A DNA stretch of 19,888 nucleotides from Hondaea fermentalgiana (taxonomy: Eukaryota; Sar; Bigyra; Thraustochytrida; Thraustochytriidae). A model generated the notes under the pieces. The model saw only the letters and a list, made by a program, of their open reading frames with translations, did no database searches and was not told the origin of the DNA. Location: positions 25,794 through 45,681 of the forward strand of contig NPFB01000194.1 in NCBI GenBank assembly GCA_014084085.1. The letters run 5' to 3'. Below are positions 16,801 through 19,888 of the stretch, one piece after another (positions within the stretch are counted from its first letter, which is position 1; the number at the start of each line of letters is the position of its first letter). A program made the translations under genes and the position numbers.

Positions 16801-17603
16801 CTGGTCTGGACGTGCATTGTGGAGCCGTGCAAATCGAGCGGTCTGTGTGGGGCTATCGCAAGATCTGGCTGCGATCAGGTCGAATCTTTGAAATGCACGA
16901 GTTCACGCTTCCATCGCTATTTTTCGAGACGCAAGCAGCATGGGTGGACTTGTCCACAGAGGTTCAGATTACGGTGGCTCAGGCCGGACGTGACGTGCGT
17001 GCCGGGATTCATGGAATCAATCACATGCTTGCAAAACTAGTCCAAGTGCACATTATGTGTCACTCGAGCAATGTGGGCATTGAGCACGACGCGGAATTCA
17101 TCAAGCGGCCTCGTCCGCCTCGTCTGATGATTTTTGATGATTGTCCCGGCGGGCTGGGCATCGCCGAGGCTGCTTATCTCAAGATGCTCCCTATGTTGCA
17201 GTCGTGTAGGGACATGGTAGCCAATTGCTCCTGTCGATCCGCAAGCGGATGTCTTGCTTGCCTTGCACATGCAACCTGTGGTGAATACAATGCACGTCTC
17301 GATAAGCGGGCAGCCCTTATCATCCTTGATATGATTTTGGGGCCGAAGCAGGAGCCGCCACGCCCCCCGGAAGCGCCACGGACACCACGCGCCAACGAAA
17401 TCGCGAGTGCTGCCACTGCGGGAAGCCCGCGCCGCCTCCGTTCCAAACGTAAGAAAGCGCCGACAACACCAGAGCGCAATCGGGCAAAATCTTTGCCAAA
17501 GGCGCTGAGCATGGGAAGAGCGCGCGTGGAGCAAGTCCAAATCCAGCGGCAGTGGGTTGCGCAGCAACCTTCGTATTCGGAAAATATTAGCAAAGACGAG
17601 TAA
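13887..17603 (+). CDS. HRQ1: Hrq1/RECQ4-family 3'-5' DNA helicase with CDT1-like N-terminus
   Basis: A 1238-residue protein from the ATG at 13887; an in-frame ATG at 13731 would add 52 Arg/Pro-rich residues. Residues about 32-130 resemble the CDT1 geminin-binding winged helix: LDAAVSFL, then VKSLSRASVDLTLDRIRQLI, then HLAPEVLCL. The SF2 helicase core follows. Motif I is STSTSSGKS (282-290), Ia is FPTKALAQDQL (about 400-410), II is DEAH (484-487), III is CSAT, V is ATNALELGIDVG and VI is QQVGRAGRSG (764-773). The C-terminal MZB/DUF1998 domain has FDDCPGGLGIAEAAY and a Cys cluster (C1086, C1107, C1114, C1116, C1122, C1125, C1131) expected to bind zinc. This order is diagnostic of Hrq1, the fungal and plant relative of RECQ4, which acts in crosslink repair and genome stability. 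Two hydrophilic insertions (about 302-392 acidic with a KRAKVK patch; about 576-629 Lys-rich) interrupt the core. The tail (1153-1238) is basic, with SPRR and TPER sites and a bipartite NLS-like RRLRSKRKK. It is nuclear by inference. Confidence 0.92.
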   Translation: MAGVEAESAGHGGAEGTAASAAAQTKEQVLRECKVLDAAVSFLTKKHISCRVPVTINMVKSLSRASVDLTLDRIRQLIHLAPEVLCLQYVPVEASAGNPTTMAQQQTPEPPLAFKVDHIVYHLEIIVKKRYVGAGKTALKKRTKAYETGVAACNPSSLEMEPLPPAPLLSAPPSSTENGSSAAPIVGPIHQDLAALYRSPDSQYGLDFEGIVRFLKDCPFYETQLEYTQLYPRREQQFADLAHPLHVAIAESLALDFGIEKFFKHQALAIDAARRGCNIVVSTSTSSGKSLVFGIPVFDTLLKEGNLLSLKEAENGSASKEEGTIKAEDASENPNGNNVKSAGFLEDNTDSGGFCASDEKVNSLNNEGKRAKVKQEREEVEASEEDELPDRAREVTALYIFPTKALAQDQLGSTRRLASAIGARASKRVRVCTYDGDTKQSDREDIRKDAEIIITNPDMLHVTILPQHRHWKNFLRGLRFVIIDEAHAYHGIFGSHVACVLRRLQRVCAMYAVRPPQFFTCSATIANPVELFSLLCPSSPNELFAVGDDMDGSPCGRRLFGIWNPPLHPSQRFAENAKKEANDAKTTKKGKVKNEKKTKKANQKLSDDGNAQGQPDALVVDAKEESMLDRKSSIYETALLLSALTRLGVKTMAFCRTRKLTELVLRYTQDELKQGYKGKVYESQDKTRDLAPTFAQGQPHLADLVAGYRGGYQAAERRVIEDKLFNGRLIAVTATNALELGIDVGHLDAVILLGYPGSAASMWQQVGRAGRSGKDALALFVCFNGPTDQYFAQRPNELLDRGRVERAVLDPFNKYVIKDHLLCAMHERAFHGEEDRRLFGGTHEKNQETLTQVLSDLVEDNLAIRLPHGALQTHAKLCKPWNNVSLRVVDPVTFELYSGGELMDTIPYSRALFELYPGAIYMHQGRSFLVSKMDLNSYKAWAHPTHVNYYTSPRDCNYVKVMGRFDTERLLPGLDVHCGAVQIERSVWGYRKIWLRSGRIFEMHEFTLPSLFFETQAAWVDLSTEVQITVAQAGRDVRAGIHGINHMLAKLVQVHIMCHSSNVGIEHDAEFIKRPRPPRLMIFDDCPGGLGIAEAAYLKMLPMLQSCRDMVANCSCRSASGCLACLAHATCGEYNARLDKRAALIILDMILGPKQEPPRPPEAPRTPRANEIASAATAGSPRRLRSKRKKAPTTPERNRAKSLPKALSMGRARVEQVQIQRQWVAQQPSYSENISKDE

Positions 17604-17764
17604 GAAGGTGTTGTTTCCGCTCTCGCTCTCGCTTTTGTTCTCGCTTTCGCTCCCGCTCTTGCCAAGAAATTTCCTGATGTAACGAAAACATGCTGGTCTT
17701 TATCAGAATGATGTTCATTAAAAGGGTGGGATAAAATACAATACATTGCTCTCTTGCTAAAGAC
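17604..17764. other. convergent 3' spacer with CTCGCT hexanucleotide repeat
   Basis: The 161 bp separate the convergent stops of the helicase and MORN genes. Positions about 17615-17662 are an imperfect hexanucleotide array of CTCGCT-type units (CGCTCT, CGCTTT, CGCTCC), all pyrimidine-rich on the plus strand. The rest is AT-rich, with TAAAAGGGTGGGATAAAATACAATAC near 17718-17743, the likely 3'-end processing region of one or both transcripts. No standard AATAAA is present. Confidence 0.55.
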
Positions 17765-19360
17765 TCATTTGTTTTCTTCTTCCTCCTCGTCTTCCTCCTC
17801 GTCCTCATCATCCTCCTCCTCATCGTCATCGGCGTCGTCGTCATCGTCGTCATCATCGTCATCGTCATCATCATTAGAACCTTCGTCGCCGCTCTCGATG
17901 CCATTAAGCGCATCTTCCTTAGCCTTGCGCAGCTGTTCCCTTCGTTCATATCGAAGACGGTTGAGCTCTTCGCGCTCTTCTTCGATACGATCCAACTCGG
18001 CCTGCGCCATGTCGTCTCGAATTCGTCGTACATGACGCTGAACGTCCTGCTCAAAGAGAAAGGCGCGCAATCGGACTCTGAATTCGTTCTTACGACGAAA
18101 TCGTGTCTCAATATCTTCTTTCAAATTTCTTACCGCCCGATGAAAAGAAATGGGTCGTCTCCATGTCTTGACAGTCCGCTCTCCCTCAGGATTGACGATG
18201 GCTCCTGTGCCGAGGATACGACCTCGTGACCACGTGCCGGAATACTCCCAACCTATCGGAGACTTCATCACACCGCGTCCGTGAAATTTGCCATTGACAA
18301 ACGCCCCTTCATACGTCAGCTTCGACGCCAAAGTTACCTTGCCGTGACCCGTGCGCCGGCCATTCTCAAAAGCGCCCTCATACCGGCTCTTGTCCGCACT
18401 CATGTACACACCGGTGCCATGTTTGGCGCCCTGACTCCATTCCCCCTCGTATGAGGATCCGTCTGGATACTTGGCAATGCCATGGCCATGCGGAAGATTG
18501 TTGAGCCACCCTCCACGATATGTCTCACCGTCCGCAAAGACGTAAACTCCCTCTCCACAGAGAGAACCTGCTTCCCAGCGCCCGACATAATTGAAAAAGG
18601 GCTCCGCGCCGCGACTTTTGGCAATGGGGCGCGGCTGAACGGCAAATCCAGGGAGCCCAGGGACCACGGGTTCCTCCTGAATACCTAGGTCGAGATCTTG
18701 ACCAACAGAATTGAGGTCTGGCACAACGTACTCGGCAGGGTCGGCTGCATGCATGCGCCCAATTGCTACGCAAGGGGGCTCATCTTTTTTGCTTGGGCGA
18801 AACTCTTCCGCAAGGTTGTCCCATTTGTCGAGTTGAGTGAGATCTGCAACCTGTTGTTCGCTGCTCTCGTCGCTTTCATCGCCACTGCTCGTGCTGCTGC
18901 TGGCATCTGCGCCGGAGAGATGAAGCTCTTCGTCCGAGTCGGAATCTTCCTCGTCCGAGTCAGACTCTTCAGCGGAGCTGTCTTCGTCGTCTTTGCCACC
19001 CTCGTCTTTGCTGTTGACATTATCGTCATTGTTGTTGTTATGCTCGTCGAGGTGACTTTCGATTGCTTCGTCTTCATCAAGCGCGCGATCAAGCTTTCGT
19101 GGTTTGTTTTCAAAGTTAAACTCAATTCGCTTGAGCAATCTTCGCGTTTCGCTACCCACCTCGCAGGCTTCCACGGGTTTCATCGCAGGCAGATATTTCA
19201 TCGCCGCCCTCGGCACCTTTGCGCGTTCCAGCATGCTCGCATACGCCTTGGACTTTCGGTGTCCCAGGACCCGTCGGAGGCGGGCCTCATCTTGTGCTTC
19301 TTGATCATCACTCCGCCGCAAGACTTTGAGCTCGAAAGCCTTGGCGGACGTCATCGCCAT
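17765..19360 (-). CDS. MORN-repeat protein with acidic tracts and coiled coil
   Basis: A 531-residue protein. The ATG at 19360 opens MAMTSAKAFE, and an ATG two codons later is equally possible; the stop is TGA. Residues 1-100 are basic to mixed. Residues about 95-170 are a Ser/Asp/Glu-rich acidic tract with many SDSDEE-type CK2-like sites. Residues about 258-395 contain six consecutive MORN repeats of about 23 residues, beginning YVGRWEAG, YRGGWLNN, YEGEWSQG, YEGAFENG, YEGAFVNG and YSGTWSRG, each with a G.G or GHG turn. Residues about 437-485 are a charged helix likely to form a coiled coil (ELDRIEEEREELNRLRYERR). Residues 490-531 are an almost pure Asp/Glu tail. MORN repeats bind membranes or act as scaffolds. 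An MORN array with an acidic tail recalls ciliary radial-spoke RSPH1 but lacks other proof, so no orthology is claimed. It lies convergent with the helicase gene. Confidence 0.88.
   Translation of the reverse strand: MAMTSAKAFELKVLRRSDDQEAQDEARLRRVLGHRKSKAYASMLERAKVPRAAMKYLPAMKPVEACEVGSETRRLLKRIEFNFENKPRKLDRALDEDEAIESHLDEHNNNNDDNVNSKDEGGKDDEDSSAEESDSDEEDSDSDEELHLSGADASSSTSSGDESDESSEQQVADLTQLDKWDNLAEEFRPSKKDEPPCVAIGRMHAADPAEYVVPDLNSVGQDLDLGIQEEPVVPGLPGFAVQPRPIAKSRGAEPFFNYVGRWEAGSLCGEGVYVFADGETYRGGWLNNLPHGHGIAKYPDGSSYEGEWSQGAKHGTGVYMSADKSRYEGAFENGRRTGHGKVTLASKLTYEGAFVNGKFHGRGVMKSPIGWEYSGTWSRGRILGTGAIVNPEGERTVKTWRRPISFHRAVRNLKEDIETRFRRKNEFRVRLRAFLFEQDVQRHVRRIRDDMAQAELDRIEEEREELNRLRYERREQLRKAKEDALNGIESGDEGSNDDDDDDDDDDDDDADDDEEEDDEDEEEDEEEEENK
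17768..17876 (-). repeat. trinucleotide-rich tract encoding the Asp/Glu tail
   Basis: Plus-strand TCC/TCG/TCA/GTC triplets read as GAA, GAG, GAC and GAT on the gene strand and encode the acidic C-terminus of the MORN protein. The mixture of Asp and Glu codons suggests an old, selected tract rather than a fresh microsatellite expansion, though the run at about 17820-17875 is close to pure GAY (Asp). Confidence 0.85.
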
Positions 19361-19888
19361 CCTCCCTCTCCTCTCTTCGCCTCCTGGCGCGATTTCTGTG
19401 CTGCAACAAGAAGTCGAGCCCTGCCTGCGTGGGCCTCGCCACTATGACCATCATCAACACCACAATGGTGATCATCGGTCCGTTGCGTTTGAGTCTCTTT
19501 ATCTTCTTCGTTAGGTCCCTTATCGACTCTCCTCCACCCTCGGTTTATCCTCACTTTCTCCGGCACCACCTGGGGGGGTCCTCTGTCTCCTCCCCGCCCT
19601 TCTCCTGCGTTTTTTCCCCGGCATTTACCGCCTCTTAAAACCCCGAACTTCTTCCCCACCCCGCCACTTTTAGGTATACCATACTATAATGCAACGACCA
19701 AGGAAAAAAAAGAACTCGCGTGAAAGGGGCTAGCCGCGGAGTCTGGGCGGCGCCGGGGCGCGGCGAAGGTGGGGGGCCCCTCTTCGTAACCACGCACGGA
19801 GGGGGCGCAAGCAGAGACAGACCGAGGGCGCGACGCGCGGCGCCGCTGCGCGGCGGCCGCTGCGACCGCTCGGCTCGGCTCGGCTCGG
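19361..19888. promoter_or_regulatory. upstream region of the MORN gene and GC-rich window end
   Basis: The first about 300 bp should be the 5' leader and promoter of the minus-strand MORN gene and are C/T-rich on the plus strand. TATACCATACTATAATG at 19673-19689 is the only AT-rich island. It lies about 310-330 bp upstream of the ATG and could be a core-promoter element, but this is weak. From about 19730 the sequence becomes extremely GC-rich and ends in CGGCT pentanucleotide repeats. I see no gene; any gene to the right would be cut by the window edge. Confidence 0.45.
19868..19888. repeat. CGGCT pentanucleotide repeat at the window end
   Basis: About four tandem CGGCT units run to the last base, so the full length is unknown. 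With the poly-G at position 1, both window ends are simple sequence, consistent with assembly breaks. Confidence 0.8.

Noticed and set aside
19351..19659. Minus-strand open frame upstream of the MORN gene
   Set aside because: It starts at GTG, is out of frame with the MORN gene and has a low-complexity Arg/Gly-rich translation.

Overview
The window is eukaryotic nuclear DNA from an intron-poor protist. It holds seven long, apparently single-exon protein genes on both strands, short convergent gaps (161 and 171 bp), and protein types with no bacterial counterpart: a MORN-repeat protein, an ARM-fold plus LamG-like protein of 1415 aa, a RECQ4/Hrq1-family helicase, and a release-factor-like protein with a mitochondrial presequence. 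Together with the GC-rich promoters this fits a stramenopile such as a thraustochytrid (labyrinthulomycete). That placement is inference; the sequence contains no rRNA or other phylogenetic marker. The window opens with 17 G and ends in a GC-rich pentanucleotide repeat, so both ends may be contig edges.

Layout. 1-1058: no intact gene, but a broken 3'-end copy of the membrane-protein gene lies at about 741-940 (minus). 1059-1829 (minus): a very small kinase-like protein. 1830-2784: gene-free spacer with a 12-bp minisatellite and a second, decayed tandem repeat. 2785-4542 (minus): a 12-TM membrane protein built from two related halves. 5130-5693 (minus): a mitochondrial ICT1/ArfB-type peptidyl-tRNA hydrolase. 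6208-7041 (minus): a four-TM protein. 7625-8890 (plus): a secreted-signal, seven-TM protein resembling TM7S3/TMEM198. 9062-13309 (minus): a giant helical-repeat protein with an embedded LamG-like domain. 13887-17603 (plus): an Hrq1-type helicase. 17765-19360 (minus): a MORN-repeat protein with acidic tracts.

The genes do not form an obvious pathway. Two pairs are divergent and share GC-rich promoter spacers (7042-7624 and 13310-13886). Two pairs are convergent with short spacers (8891-9061 and 17604-17764). The four leftmost minus-strand genes run head-to-tail.

Best leads: (i) the Hrq1 helicase appears to carry an N-terminal CDT1/geminin-binding-like winged helix and a basic C-terminal tail with CDK-type sites, which would tie a RECQ4-type helicase to replication licensing; (ii) the 12-TM protein is an internal tandem duplication, and its 3' end has been copied to the left of the kinase gene with an 89-bp internal deletion; (iii) the kinase gene keeps the catalytic residues but lacks most of the C-lobe.
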